In this document: positions 18,424 to 27,525 of the stretch, in pieces | How positions within the stretch are numbered: the first letter of the stretch is position 1 | Layout of the letters: each line of letters opens with the position of its first letter | NCBI GenBank assembly: GCA_003167415.1 | Contig: PMTF01000015.1 | Coordinates: 143,318 to 207,317 of the forward strand | DNA length: 64,000 nucleotides | Source of the DNA: Acidimicrobiaceae bacterium | GTDB lineage: Bacteria; Actinomycetota; Acidimicrobiia; Acidimicrobiales; RAAP-2 | Direction of reading: 5' to 3' | Notes under the pieces: generated by a model | Databases searched by the model: none | Seen by the model: only the letters and a program-made list of their open reading frames with translations | Told to the model about the DNA's origin: nothing | Translations under genes and position numbers: made by a program

Positions 18424-19854
18424 ATGCGAGCCGTGCTGGTGCCGCTTGACCCCACGCCCGCCCAAGAGCAATTGTTGCGTAGTTACTGCGGCGCGGCGCG
18501 CTTCGCCTACAACTGGACAGTGGCAATTGTCAAGGAGAACCTTGACAAGCGGGACGAGGAGCGCCGGGCGGGCATCGTGGAGTCTCATCTCACGAAGTCC
18601 CTCTCCTGGTCGGCATGGTCGATGACTCCGTTGTGGAACTCGGTGAAAGATGAGGTTGCACCGTGGCACTGCGACGTCACGAAGCACGCCTTCATCAGCG
18701 GGGTCACTAACGCCGCGACCGCACTGAAGAACTTCGACGAGTCGAGAAAGGGCGTGCGCAAAGGGCAACCCGTCGAATTCCCCGCGTTCAAAGATCGCCA
18801 CTCGAAGCTGTCCTTCACAATGATCGAATTCAAACCCCAGTATTGGTTGTCCGAGGACTCTCGCCACGTGCGCCTCGTTCTGCCTCGTGCCTCGACAGAC
18901 CCTCGGATCTCGCGGCGGCGCAAGCAACTCCAGTGGCTGCACACGACCGAGTCATTCCGTCGCCTCAAGAAGAAGGTCATTTCCGGAGAGTGGACTATAC
19001 AGGCGGTAACTATCTCCTTCGTCGGTGGTCGTTGGCGGGCCTCGTTCTCAGTTCGTCAGTACGTCGTCCACGCCCGGAGCGCAATACGGCTACGCGGATC
19101 ACTGGTGGGTGTCGATCTCGGCGTGAAGTACCTGGCCACCCTGACGGTGTCAGTCAACGGGCTCAGCGACGAGAATGGTCACGTTGAAAATCCGCGATAC
19201 CTAGACGCGCACTTCGAACGGCTCGCCAAACTCGATCGTCAACTGTCACGCTGCATGAAGGGATCGAAGAACCGCGCGAAGCTCCTGCTGCGCCGCCAAC
19301 GCCTTCACGGGAGGATCTCCCGAACGAGATACCTCTACTTGCACCGACTCACAACGACATTGACCGGAGGCTTTGAAACAGTGGTGATCGAGAACCTCGA
19401 CGTGGCGGGCATGGTGAGGAGGAAAAAGAAGAACACCGCGAAGGCATTAAGGCGTTCAATCCACGACGCCGGTTGGAGTGAACTGCGACGCCAACTCACA
19501 TATAAGACCGACGACTGCGGACACCGCGTCATCGTCGTGAACCAGTTCTACCCCTCATCGAAGAAGTGCTCTCACTGTGGCGAGACGAAAGCCAAGCTCG
19601 CCCTCAGTGATCGCGTCTTCGAGTGCAGTAACTGCGGCATCAGTCTCGACCGGGACGTGAACGCTGCACGCAATATCCGTGATGAAGGAATTCGTCTTCT
19701 CACTAACGAAGCATCAACCGTCGCGGGGCACCAACCCGGGACGTTAAACGCTGACTCGAGGGACCGTGAGACGAAACCGCCCAGGCGGGGACGCGGGGAC
19801 CGTTACCAGAGCAGAACCACGCAGCCAGCGCGAGAGTTGTCACCGTTGGCGTAG
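18424..19854 (+). CDS. tnpB: Orphan TnpB, RNA-guided nuclease (IS607/IS605-type)
   Basis: The 476-residue protein has the TnpB layout: an N-terminal helix-turn-helix-like region (PTPAQEQLLRSYCGAARFAYNW), a middle region shared with actinobacterial IS607-type TnpB (SLSWSAWSMTPLWNSVKDEV), a RuvC-like nuclease split into GVDLGVKYLATL (Asp231), VVIENLDV (Glu323) and LDRDVNAARNI (Asp near 409-411), and a zinc finger with two CxxC pairs (CSHCG, CSNCG). All catalytic residues appear intact. TnpB cuts DNA under guidance of an RNA from the element's 3' end. No tnpA transposase is adjacent. The last 40 residues are basic and look like translated guide-RNA scaffold, so the true functional end may be earlier. 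Confidence 0.88.
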   Translation: MRAVLVPLDPTPAQEQLLRSYCGAARFAYNWTVAIVKENLDKRDEERRAGIVESHLTKSLSWSAWSMTPLWNSVKDEVAPWHCDVTKHAFISGVTNAATALKNFDESRKGVRKGQPVEFPAFKDRHSKLSFTMIEFKPQYWLSEDSRHVRLVLPRASTDPRISRRRKQLQWLHTTESFRRLKKKVISGEWTIQAVTISFVGGRWRASFSVRQYVVHARSAIRLRGSLVGVDLGVKYLATLTVSVNGLSDENGHVENPRYLDAHFERLAKLDRQLSRCMKGSKNRAKLLLRRQRLHGRISRTRYLYLHRLTTTLTGGFETVVIENLDVAGMVRRKKKNTAKALRRSIHDAGWSELRRQLTYKTDDCGHRVIVVNQFYPSSKKCSHCGETKAKLALSDRVFECSNCGISLDRDVNAARNIRDEGIRLLTNEASTVAGHQPGTLNADSRDRETKPPRRGRGDRYQSRTTQPARELSPLA

Positions 19855-19860
19855 GTAGTG
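19700..19860 (+). ncRNA. Possible omega RNA (reRNA) scaffold overlapping the tnpB 3' end
   Basis: In studied TnpB elements the guide RNA is made from the 3' part of the tnpB transcript and ends beyond the element's right border. Here the coding end turns into low-constraint, Arg/Pro-rich sequence, including a short CCGCCCAGGCGG palindrome. Just beyond it, 19836-19844 can pair with 19869-19877 with one wobble position. The borders are not resolved and this call rests mainly on family knowledge. Confidence 0.3.
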
Positions 19861-19930
19861 GAAAGGGTGGTGGCAACGCCGCTCGGGGTTGGTCGGTGGT
19901 TCGTGCGCTGAATAGCCTTGTGTAAGTTTG

Positions 19931-22237
19931 ATGGTTGTGGCACAAGCGCGACACAAGAAAAAGCCGGTGAAGAAGACGGCTCGAGGATCCGCGGCGAGCG
20001 CCAGCGTCTGGGAACGCCACACCCGCGACCTCTGGATTCTCCTGCTCGTGGTGATTGGTGCGTTCTGCGTCCTGGCCGAGGCTGGGGCGCTCGGGCCCGT
20101 CGGGCGCGGCATCTCGAAGGGCCTGGCCATCGCGTTCGGCGTCGGACGATTCGCCCTGCCCATCATGTTGATCGCGTTGGGCGCGGCGCTGGTCGCGGGG
20201 AAGATCGAAGTCGAGCGAACTCGAGTCGCCTGGGCCATTGCGCTCGGGGTGATCAGCATCTGTGGCATCGGGCACCTCGCCGGAGGGCGACCGTCGCTGC
20301 ACGCGACCACGAAGGAGTTCGCGCACGCGGGCGGTTGGCTCGGTGCACTGATCGGCGGCGGCCTCGACAAGGCCATCGGGATCGCCGGAGCACTAGTGGT
20401 GCTGCTGGCGTTACTGATCATCGCCATCATGATCGGCACCGGGATCGGACTGCGCGCGCTCTACGGCGGCACCGCGACGTTCTTTCGCGCGGTGGGCTCG
20501 TGGCTCGCACGGTGGTGGTCGAGTCGCGAACGCCCCGAGATCGTGGACGAAGAGACCGAGGAGCCGGCCCCGAAGCGCGTTCGCGCGGTGCCGGAACCAC
20601 TCGACGTCTTTGTCGCTCCGGAGGAGTACGAGGAAGAGTACGGAGAAGACGAGTACGAAGAGGAGTACGGGGAGGACGAGGAATCCGAATCGGAGTACGA
20701 CGACGTTCCCGAGATGGAGAGCGATTGGGAGTTGCCGTCGCCGTCGCTGCTCATGCGCACCAAGGACGTGAAGCAAGACCGCGCGGCGATCGAAGACATG
20801 GGTGGGGAACTGGTCGAAGCGCTCGCGGCCCACGGCGTGGACACCACGCTCGTCGGATTCACGGTCGGTCCGACCGTGACGCGCTACGAACTCGAACTCG
20901 GTCCGGGCGTCAAGGTTTCGAGCGTGACGTCACTCCATAAGGACATCGCCTACGCCATGGCCTCGCCCGACGTGCGCATTCTCGCCCCGATACCGGGACG
21001 CTCCGCCATCGGCGTCGAGGTGCCCAATCGACAGCGAACGCTCGTCGCGTTGGGTGACCTGCTGGCTTCGGAAGAGGCCGCCAACTCCACGCACCCCTTG
21101 GACGTGCCGTTTGGCCGGGACATCTCGGGCAAGACCCTCATCGCCAATCTGGGTGAGATGCCCCACGTCCTCATCTCCGGGGCGACCGGAGCCGGAAAGA
21201 GTTCACTGATCAACTCCATCGTGACGGCGCTCGTGATGCGAGCGACTCCGGAGCGACTCCGACTCATTTTGGTCGACCCCAAGCGCGTGGAGATGGGCCA
21301 GTACAACGACCTACCTCATCTCCTCGCGCCGGTCGTGGTCGATCCGAAGAAGGCCGCCGGGATGCTCGCGTGGGCCGTCAAGGAGATGGAGCGACGCTAC
21401 GACATCCTCGCCGAGAGCGGCGCGCGCGACATCACCAGTTACCAGCAAATGATCGCGCGCGGCGAGTTGGAACCCGAGACCAGCGACGACGAGCGCGTGG
21501 CCGAGATCTTCGAACGTACGACCGGCCTGGAGTCCGACGTCGAAGCTCCGCCCGGTCCCGAGGACCTGCCTTACATCGTGATCGTGGTCGATGAGTTGAA
21601 CGACCTCATGTTGGTGGCGGCGCGCGACGTGGAGGAATCAGTGGTGCGCATCGCCCAGATGGCCCGCGCCGTCGGTATCCACCTCGTGCTCGCGACGCAA
21701 CGACCGAGCGTCGACGTCATCACCGGCGTCATCAAGGCCAACATTCCCAGTCGCATCGCCTTCGCGGTCTCGTCACTGGCGGACAGTCGCGTCATCCTCG
21801 ACCAAGCGGGCGCGGAGCGTCTCATCGGCAAGGGCGACATGTTGTTGGTGACGGCCTCGTCGAACGTCGCGCGGCGCCTCCAAGCGCCATGGGTCTCGGA
21901 GAGTGAAGTGGCGCGGGTCGTCGAGGCGTGGCGCGCGCAGGGCGGTCGCCGTGAGAACGTGGTCGCGCTCGACGTACCCCGCGGCCGCGGTGGCTCGATG
22001 GGCGGAGGATCGAGCGACGACGACGATGAAGTGCTCGCCCAGGCGCGCGAGTTGATCATTCGAACGCAGTCCGGTTCGACGTCGATGCTGCAGCGCAAAC
22101 TGCGCGTCGGCTTCGCACGGGCCGGTCGCATAATGGACCAGCTCGAGCAAGAAGGCGTGGTGGCCGCGGGCGATGGGTCGAAGGCCCGCAAAGTGCTCAT
22201 GACGCCCGAAGAGTACGACGAACAGACCTCGCTGTAG
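19931..22237 (+). CDS. ftsK: DNA translocase FtsK
   Basis: FtsK is the septal motor that pumps DNA for chromosome segregation. The 768-residue protein has four N-terminal membrane helices (about 30-180) and a very acidic linker (about 205-265) with repeated YEEEYGEDE units. The motor domain contains Walker A GATGAGKSS (about residue 416) and Walker B IVIVVDELNDLM (about 552). A C-terminal gamma winged-helix domain (TSMLQRKLRVGFARAGRIMD) recognises polar sequences. The ATG at 19931 directly follows a TTG at 19928. It is shorter than E. coli FtsK because the linker is short. Confidence 0.94.
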   Translation: MVVAQARHKKKPVKKTARGSAASASVWERHTRDLWILLLVVIGAFCVLAEAGALGPVGRGISKGLAIAFGVGRFALPIMLIALGAALVAGKIEVERTRVAWAIALGVISICGIGHLAGGRPSLHATTKEFAHAGGWLGALIGGGLDKAIGIAGALVVLLALLIIAIMIGTGIGLRALYGGTATFFRAVGSWLARWWSSRERPEIVDEETEEPAPKRVRAVPEPLDVFVAPEEYEEEYGEDEYEEEYGEDEESESEYDDVPEMESDWELPSPSLLMRTKDVKQDRAAIEDMGGELVEALAAHGVDTTLVGFTVGPTVTRYELELGPGVKVSSVTSLHKDIAYAMASPDVRILAPIPGRSAIGVEVPNRQRTLVALGDLLASEEAANSTHPLDVPFGRDISGKTLIANLGEMPHVLISGATGAGKSSLINSIVTALVMRATPERLRLILVDPKRVEMGQYNDLPHLLAPVVVDPKKAAGMLAWAVKEMERRYDILAESGARDITSYQQMIARGELEPETSDDERVAEIFERTTGLESDVEAPPGPEDLPYIVIVVDELNDLMLVAARDVEESVVRIAQMARAVGIHLVLATQRPSVDVITGVIKANIPSRIAFAVSSLADSRVILDQAGAERLIGKGDMLLVTASSNVARRLQAPWVSESEVARVVEAWRAQGGRRENVVALDVPRGRGGSMGGGSSDDDDEVLAQARELIIRTQSGSTSMLQRKLRVGFARAGRIMDQLEQEGVVAAGDGSKARKVLMTPEEYDEQTSL

Positions 22238-22240
22238 TTC

Positions 22241-23461
22241 GTGACCAGGAGATCGTCTCGTCGTCCCGCCCTGCGTGGGCTCTTCACTCGATTCTTTTCG
22301 ATCGTCCTCGGCGCCGTCGTGGCGAGCGCAGTGATCGTCTCGATGCAGTTGCCGTTCTTGCACGAACGGCCCACGGTGCATCTCCACCTGAGTTCCTACG
22401 AGAGCTTCGACTACACGCCCCCACCCTTGGCGTGGCCGAGCCAGGGCAGCGCCGCGCTCGACGTACCGGCCCTCGGTATCACGCGCGCCTGGCACAACCG
22501 CGTGGTGCCGATCGCGAGCCTCACCAAGATGATGACGGTCTACGTGGCCCTCAAGCACTTTCCTCTGTCCATCGGTGAAACCGGTCCGTGCTTGGTGGTG
22601 ACCGATGGCGACGTGCTCAATTTTCAGGCCGATAAATCTGAACACGACTCCGCGGTCATCGTCGAAGCCGGGGAGCAGCTCTGTGAGAGTGATCTGCTCA
22701 ACGGCATGTTGGTGCACTCGGCCGCCAACTACGCCGACATCCTCGCGGCCATGGTCTCGCCGACGCCCACGGCGTTCGTTGCCCGGATGAACGCGACCGC
22801 CAGGTCCCTCGGTCTGCGTAACACGCACTACGCCGATGACACGGGCGTGTCGGACCAGTCGGTGTCGACGGCGCTCGACCAAGCGAAGCTCGCCGCGCTA
22901 TTGATGCGCTCACCGCTCGTGCGCTCCATCGTCGATCAGACCATGGTGGACCTTCCGGTCGCCGGTTTCGTCAACTCCTTTACGCCCTTGGTCGGAGCCA
23001 ACGACGTCGTGGGAGTCAAGTCCGGACAAACCGCCGCGGCCGGCGGTTGTGACGTGATGGCCGTGGCCTATCGCCTGAACGGTCGACGTCATCTCGTCTA
23101 CGCCGTGGTGCTCGGTCAACGAGGTGGCAACGTGCTCGCCGATGCCGGCAACGCCGCATTCGCCTTGGCCACATCGGCCGAGAACAGTCAGGTCGACGTC
23201 GCCTTCAAGAAGGGGGCGGTACTCGGCACGATTGGATTTGGCCACGACGTAGCGCCGTTCGGCCTCGCGCACCAGAGTCACGTGTACTGGTGGGACCAGC
23301 ACAACGACCATCCTTTGCAGCTCCGACTTCGGCATCTGGGTTACACGATTCATCGCGGCGAAGTGGTCGGATGGATCGAGGTGCACAGCGCTGAGCGGCC
23401 GATACCGCTGGTCGCGCTTCGTACGGTCGCCGCGCCCACGCTCTGGCAACGCATACTGTAA
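22241..23461 (+). CDS. Serine-type D-Ala-D-Ala carboxypeptidase (peptidase S11)
   Basis: This 406-residue penicillin-binding protein trims the terminal D-Ala from peptidoglycan stems outside the membrane. One N-terminal membrane segment (about 16-38) anchors it. The catalytic motifs are SLTK (Ser93, Lys96), SAAN (SxN) and KSGQT (KTG-like). It starts with GTG 3 bp after the ftsK stop, suggesting co-transcription. The DacA-type C-terminal beta domain is reduced to a short segment. A cysteine pair in the insert between the first two motifs (PCLVVT and QLCESD) could form a disulfide. Confidence 0.88.
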   Translation: MTRRSSRRPALRGLFTRFFSIVLGAVVASAVIVSMQLPFLHERPTVHLHLSSYESFDYTPPPLAWPSQGSAALDVPALGITRAWHNRVVPIASLTKMMTVYVALKHFPLSIGETGPCLVVTDGDVLNFQADKSEHDSAVIVEAGEQLCESDLLNGMLVHSAANYADILAAMVSPTPTAFVARMNATARSLGLRNTHYADDTGVSDQSVSTALDQAKLAALLMRSPLVRSIVDQTMVDLPVAGFVNSFTPLVGANDVVGVKSGQTAAAGGCDVMAVAYRLNGRRHLVYAVVLGQRGGNVLADAGNAAFALATSAENSQVDVAFKKGAVLGTIGFGHDVAPFGLAHQSHVYWWDQHNDHPLQLRLRHLGYTIHRGEVVGWIEVHSAERPIPLVALRTVAAPTLWQRIL

Positions 23462-23465
23462 AGCC

Positions 23466-24311
23466 ATGCTCGCGCGCGTACCCGCCAGTTCGGCCAACCT
23501 CGGACCGGGTTTCGACGCCTTGGCGGTCGCCTTGACGCTCTATCTCGAAGTCACGATCGAGGTGGCCGACGCCTTCGCCATCACCAGCGAGGGCTTCGGT
23601 GCCGGCCAGTTTGACGACGAACGCAATCTCGGCGCGCGCGTCGCCGCCGAGGTCCTCGGACATTCGAATTTCGTCATGCACGTGAAGTCCGAGATCCCTT
23701 TGTCGCGGGGGCTGGGATCATCGGCCGCGTTAGCCGTGGCCGCCGCCGTCGCGGCCGGGGCCACCGACCCGCTGGCGATTGGCACTCGAATCGATGGTCA
23801 CGCGGAGAACGCGGCGGCGTCGCTGCTCGGTGGTCTGGTGGTCGCTCGTTCGAACGACGACGGCGTCGTGGCGCGCTCGCTCGCCCTCGATGACGAGTGG
23901 CGTTTCGTCGTCGTGATACCGGACGATGAACTCTCCACCGACGACGCGCGTGACGTGTTGCCCGACCTAGTGCCCTTCGGTGACGCCATACAAAACTTGA
24001 GCTCGATGGGCCTCTTGCTGGCCGGTCTGGCCGATCACGACGCGTGGGTGGCGGGCGCGATGGACGACGTCCTACACCAGCCGTACCGGATGAGTCTCTT
24101 GTCCTTCGCCCAACCGCTGCTCACGACGCTTCGCGACAGCGGCGCCTCGGGATCGTGTTGGTCCGGCGCCGGTTCGACGATGCTCGGGCTCGCCACGAGC
24201 GAGCGCGCCGAGGACGTCGCTCGGGCCGCGCGATCGTTCCTTCATGACCAGGGCGTCGCCGGCGTCGTGCAGGTCCTCGAGGCCGACCGCACCGGCCTGG
24301 TGACGAATTGA
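23466..24311 (+). CDS. thrB: Homoserine kinase
   Basis: ThrB phosphorylates homoserine for threonine synthesis. It is a GHMP kinase of 281 residues, with the N-terminal VPASSANLGPGFDALAVAL signature and the ATP loop PLSRGLGSSAALAVAAAVAAG. The third GHMP motif is GASGSCWSGAGSTMLGLA. The start is ATG at 23466, 4 bp after the carboxypeptidase stop. Its stop overlaps the next gene, an exporter of the threonine/homoserine type. Confidence 0.9.
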   Translation: MLARVPASSANLGPGFDALAVALTLYLEVTIEVADAFAITSEGFGAGQFDDERNLGARVAAEVLGHSNFVMHVKSEIPLSRGLGSSAALAVAAAVAAGATDPLAIGTRIDGHAENAAASLLGGLVVARSNDDGVVARSLALDDEWRFVVVIPDDELSTDDARDVLPDLVPFGDAIQNLSSMGLLLAGLADHDAWVAGAMDDVLHQPYRMSLLSFAQPLLTTLRDSGASGSCWSGAGSTMLGLATSERAEDVARAARSFLHDQGVAGVVQVLEADRTGLVTN

Positions 24312-25186
24312 GTCGGGAGAAAACGCACTCGAAGTCCCAAGTAGTGCGCGGTGCCGGGTACATGTTGTTAGGCGCGTCGTTGATCCAGTGGTCGGCCGCG
24401 ATCGTGACGCATGTCTTTGGCCAGATCGGACCGTCGGCGACGAGCGCGTGGCGCTTCTTCCTGGGCGCCGTCGTCCTGATGGCCTTCACCCGACCACGCC
24501 TTCGCACCTGGACCAAGCAACAGTGGCTCGGAGCGTTGGCGCTGGGCGTCTCGGTCGCGTTTATGAACCAATGCTTCTACCAGGCGATCTCGAGGATCCC
24601 CCTCGGTTCGGCCGTCGCCATCGAGTACCTCGGTCCGTTCATGGTGTCGGCGCTCGGGAAGCGTTCGACGCGTCACTTCGCCTTCGTGATCTTGGCCGGG
24701 CTCGGCGTCCTCGCCATCGCGCGTCCCGGGGCGGGGCTGAACTACGAGGGAGTTCTCCTCGCCGCCGGGTCCGGTGTCGGTTGGGCCGCCTACGTGTTCG
24801 CCTCGCACCGCGTCGGGGCACAGGCCGAGGGCTTCGGTGGTCTCGCGGTCTCCATGTCGATCGCGGCCCTGGTCACCCTGCCGTGGACCATTGGCTCGTC
24901 GCACTTCGTGCTGGCGCATCCGGCGACGCTCGCGCGACTGGCGCTGGTGGCGTTGATGGCGATCGTGCTCGGCTTCGGTTGCGAGCTCCAGGCGCTTCGA
25001 CGACTGAAGCCGTCGACCGCCGGCGTGCTCTTCGCGCTCGATCCGGCGGTGGCCTTCGCCATCGGACTGATCGTGCTGAGCCAAAGCATTCATCCCTGGG
25101 ACCTTGTGGGAATGGTCTGCGTGGTGATCGCCGGTGCCGGGGTCACTTACGACGCCGCCAATTCGAAACCGACCCTCGTTCAGTAG
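24308..25186 (+). CDS. EamA-family exporter, RhtA-like (threonine/homoserine efflux)
   Basis: The 292-residue membrane protein has ten hydrophobic helices in two EamA repeats. The segment IPLGSAVAIEYLGPFMVS is the hallmark of the RhtA subgroup, which exports threonine and homoserine. Its position overlapping the end of thrB supports that substrate class, as an inference. The start used is TTG at 24308, overlapping the thrB stop. A GTG at 24344 is an alternative, since no strong ribosome-binding site is visible for either. Confidence 0.75.
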   Translation: MSREKTHSKSQVVRGAGYMLLGASLIQWSAAIVTHVFGQIGPSATSAWRFFLGAVVLMAFTRPRLRTWTKQQWLGALALGVSVAFMNQCFYQAISRIPLGSAVAIEYLGPFMVSALGKRSTRHFAFVILAGLGVLAIARPGAGLNYEGVLLAAGSGVGWAAYVFASHRVGAQAEGFGGLAVSMSIAALVTLPWTIGSSHFVLAHPATLARLALVALMAIVLGFGCELQALRRLKPSTAGVLFALDPAVAFAIGLIVLSQSIHPWDLVGMVCVVIAGAGVTYDAANSKPTLVQ

Positions 25187-25196
25187 GCTTGGGCGC

Positions 25197-26588
25197 GTGG
25201 GAACGGCCAAAAAATTCGCCATTCGGACCTTCGGGTGCCAGATGAACGAGCACGACTCCGAGCGCCTGGCCGGGCTGATGGTCGCCGAGGGCATGGTCGC
25301 GGTCGCCGACGAATCCGAGGCCGACGTGGTGATCTTCAATACCTGCACGATTCGCGCAAACGCCGACCTGAAGCTCTACAGCGCGCTCGGTCAGATGAAG
25401 GCGCTCAAGGAGAGGCGTCCGCAGATGCAGATCGCGGTCGGCGGATGCATGGCCCAAAAGGACCGCGGTCAGATCCTCGAACGGGCCAGTTGGGTCGACG
25501 TGGTCTTCGGCACCCACAACCTGGCCGCGGCGCCGCGACTCCTCGAGCGATCACGGACCGAGGGCCCGATCGTCGAGGTCCTGGACGCTCCGGACCCCGA
25601 GGCCAATCGCGACATGGCGCCGGCGCTCTACGCGATTCGCGAACTTCCTTTCGCCGCGTGGATCACCATCCAGACCGGTTGTGACAATACGTGCGCCTAC
25701 TGCATCGTCCCGGCGGTACGCGGCGCCGAGATCAGTCGACCGTTCGCCGACCTCGTGACGGAAGCCGAGATGCTCGCCGCGACCGGAGTGACCGAGATCA
25801 CCGTGCTCGGCCAGAACGTCAACTCCTACGGTCGTGACATCACCCGTCGAAGCCCCCTCTTCGCGGACCTGCTGCGCGCCCTCGCCCGGGTGGAGGGCAT
25901 TGAGCGAATCCGCTTCACCAGTCCGCACCCCAAGGACCTGCGGCCCGAGACGATCGCGGCGATGGCCGAATCGGCGACCGTCTGTCCGCAGCTGCACCTG
26001 CCGCTGCAGTCCGGCTCGAACCGGGTCTTGAAGGCGATGCGTCGCGGGTACAAGGTCGAGCGCTACATGGAGCGGCTGGGCCAGGCGCGCGCGGCGATTC
26101 AAGACCTGGCGGTCACAACCGATTTGATCGTGGGCTTTCCCGGTGAGAGTGACGCCGATTTTGACGAGACGCTCGACGTCGTGGCGGCCTGTGAGTTTGA
26201 CTCGGCGTACACGTTCATCTTCTCGCCCCGTGAAGGAACCCGAGGCGCGCTAATGACGTCACAGTTCATTCCCGAGGAGGTGATCAAATCTCGCTTCGAG
26301 CGTTTGAAGCAAGTCCTCGATCGTTCCGCGTTGCGCAAGCACGAGGCCCGCGTGGGACGGCGTGAGGAGGTCCTCGTCGAGGGACCGTCGCGGCGTAATG
26401 AACTGATGCTCTCGGGCCGTACCCGTCAAGGCAAACTCATCCACTTCCCTCAGGTCGACGAGTCGCTTCGCCCCGGTGCACTCGTGATGGTTGACGTGAC
26501 GCACGGAGCGCCGTATCACCTGCTCGGGGAGTACGCGTCAACGGTGCGAGCCCCTCGCCACAAGGTTCGCATTCCCCTCAACTTGTGA
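25197..26588 (+). CDS. miaB: tRNA-2-methylthio-N6-dimethylallyladenosine synthase MiaB
   Basis: MiaB is a radical-SAM methylthiotransferase that adds a methylthio group to i6A37 of tRNAs. The N-terminal UPF0004 domain has FGCQMNEHDSE, FNTCTIR and GGCMAQ with the auxiliary cluster cysteines. The radical-SAM domain has GCDNTCAYCIVP (CxxxCxxC), and a TRAM domain ends the 463-residue protein. The start is GTG at 25197, and the open frame upstream from 25134 lies in the exporter gene. miaA, which makes its substrate, overlaps the stop. Confidence 0.94.
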   Translation: MGTAKKFAIRTFGCQMNEHDSERLAGLMVAEGMVAVADESEADVVIFNTCTIRANADLKLYSALGQMKALKERRPQMQIAVGGCMAQKDRGQILERASWVDVVFGTHNLAAAPRLLERSRTEGPIVEVLDAPDPEANRDMAPALYAIRELPFAAWITIQTGCDNTCAYCIVPAVRGAEISRPFADLVTEAEMLAATGVTEITVLGQNVNSYGRDITRRSPLFADLLRALARVEGIERIRFTSPHPKDLRPETIAAMAESATVCPQLHLPLQSGSNRVLKAMRRGYKVERYMERLGQARAAIQDLAVTTDLIVGFPGESDADFDETLDVVAACEFDSAYTFIFSPREGTRGALMTSQFIPEEVIKSRFERLKQVLDRSALRKHEARVGRREEVLVEGPSRRNELMLSGRTRQGKLIHFPQVDESLRPGALVMVDVTHGAPYHLLGEYASTVRAPRHKVRIPLNL

Positions 26589-27520
26589 GTACCCGCGACG
26601 TCGCGGTGGCGCTGGTCGGACCGACGGCGTCGGGCAAATCGGCGCTCGCGCACTCCTTGGCCTTCGAACAGCTCGATCACGTAGAGATCCTGGCCGTCGA
26701 CGCCATGACCGTCTATCGCGGCATGGACCTCGCGACGGCGAAGCCGACGCGCACCGAACGCAGTGACGTGAGCTACCACTTGCTCGACCTCGTCGAACCG
26801 AGCGACGAGTTCACGGTCGCGCAGTTTCAGCGAGCGGCGCACGCCGCCGCCGCGGACGTCTGGGGCGCGGGTCACAAGGTCCTCTACGTCGGGGGCACCG
26901 GACTCTACGGCCGCGCGGTGCTGGACGACCTGGCGTTGCCCGGTCAATACCCCCACGTTCGAACGCTGCTCGACGAGCGAGCGCACGACGAGTTGCCAGC
27001 GCTCTACGCCGAACTGGAGGCGCTCGATCCGCTCGCGGCGAGTCGCATGGAAGCGACCAACGCGCGCCGCATCGTGCGCGCGCTCGAGGTCACCCTCGGC
27101 GCGGGCCGGCCGTTCTCCTCCTACGGCGAGGGTCTCACGACCTACGGCCCCGCGCGCGTCGTCCAGGTGGCGTTGCAGAGCGACTTCGAGCAGCTGGACC
27201 TGCGCATCGCCGCTCGCTTTCGCTCGTGGATGGACCAGGGACTGCTCGAAGAGGTGACGGCGTTGGCCGGTACGCCCGGCGGCCTGAGCCGCACCGCTCG
27301 CCAGGCCGTGGGGTACCGAGAGCTGTTGCGCCACGTGGAAGAGGGCGCCGAGTTAGAAGCGTGCGTCGAAGACGCGATTATTCAGAGCCGGCGACTCGCC
27401 CGGCGACAGCGTTCGTGGTTCTTGCGGGACCCGCGCATCGAGTGGTTCGACGAACCCGAACTGGCGCGCGCACGACTGCTCGCCGTGCTGAATGGTCCCG
27501 ACGGGTTCGTGCGAGACTAG
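26585..27520 (+). CDS. miaA: tRNA dimethylallyltransferase MiaA
   Basis: MiaA transfers a dimethylallyl group to A37 of tRNAs, the step before MiaB. The 311-residue protein has the P-loop GPTASGKSALA, then DAMTVYRGMDLATAKPT, YVGGTGLYGRAVLD, and RRIVRALEVTLGAGRPFS in the catalytic core. It starts with GTG overlapping the miaB stop by 4 bp, so the two modification enzymes are coupled. dapF begins 5 bp after its stop. Confidence 0.94.
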   Translation: MSTRDVAVALVGPTASGKSALAHSLAFEQLDHVEILAVDAMTVYRGMDLATAKPTRTERSDVSYHLLDLVEPSDEFTVAQFQRAAHAAAADVWGAGHKVLYVGGTGLYGRAVLDDLALPGQYPHVRTLLDERAHDELPALYAELEALDPLAASRMEATNARRIVRALEVTLGAGRPFSSYGEGLTTYGPARVVQVALQSDFEQLDLRIAARFRSWMDQGLLEEVTALAGTPGGLSRTARQAVGYRELLRHVEEGAELEACVEDAIIQSRRLARRQRSWFLRDPRIEWFDEPELARARLLAVLNGPDGFVRD

Positions 27521-27525
27521 AAGAA

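Noticed and set aside
18300..19930. Complete IS605/IS607 transposon
   Set aside because: No tnpA or serine recombinase, terminal repeats or clear subterminal hairpins were found; only TnpB is supported.
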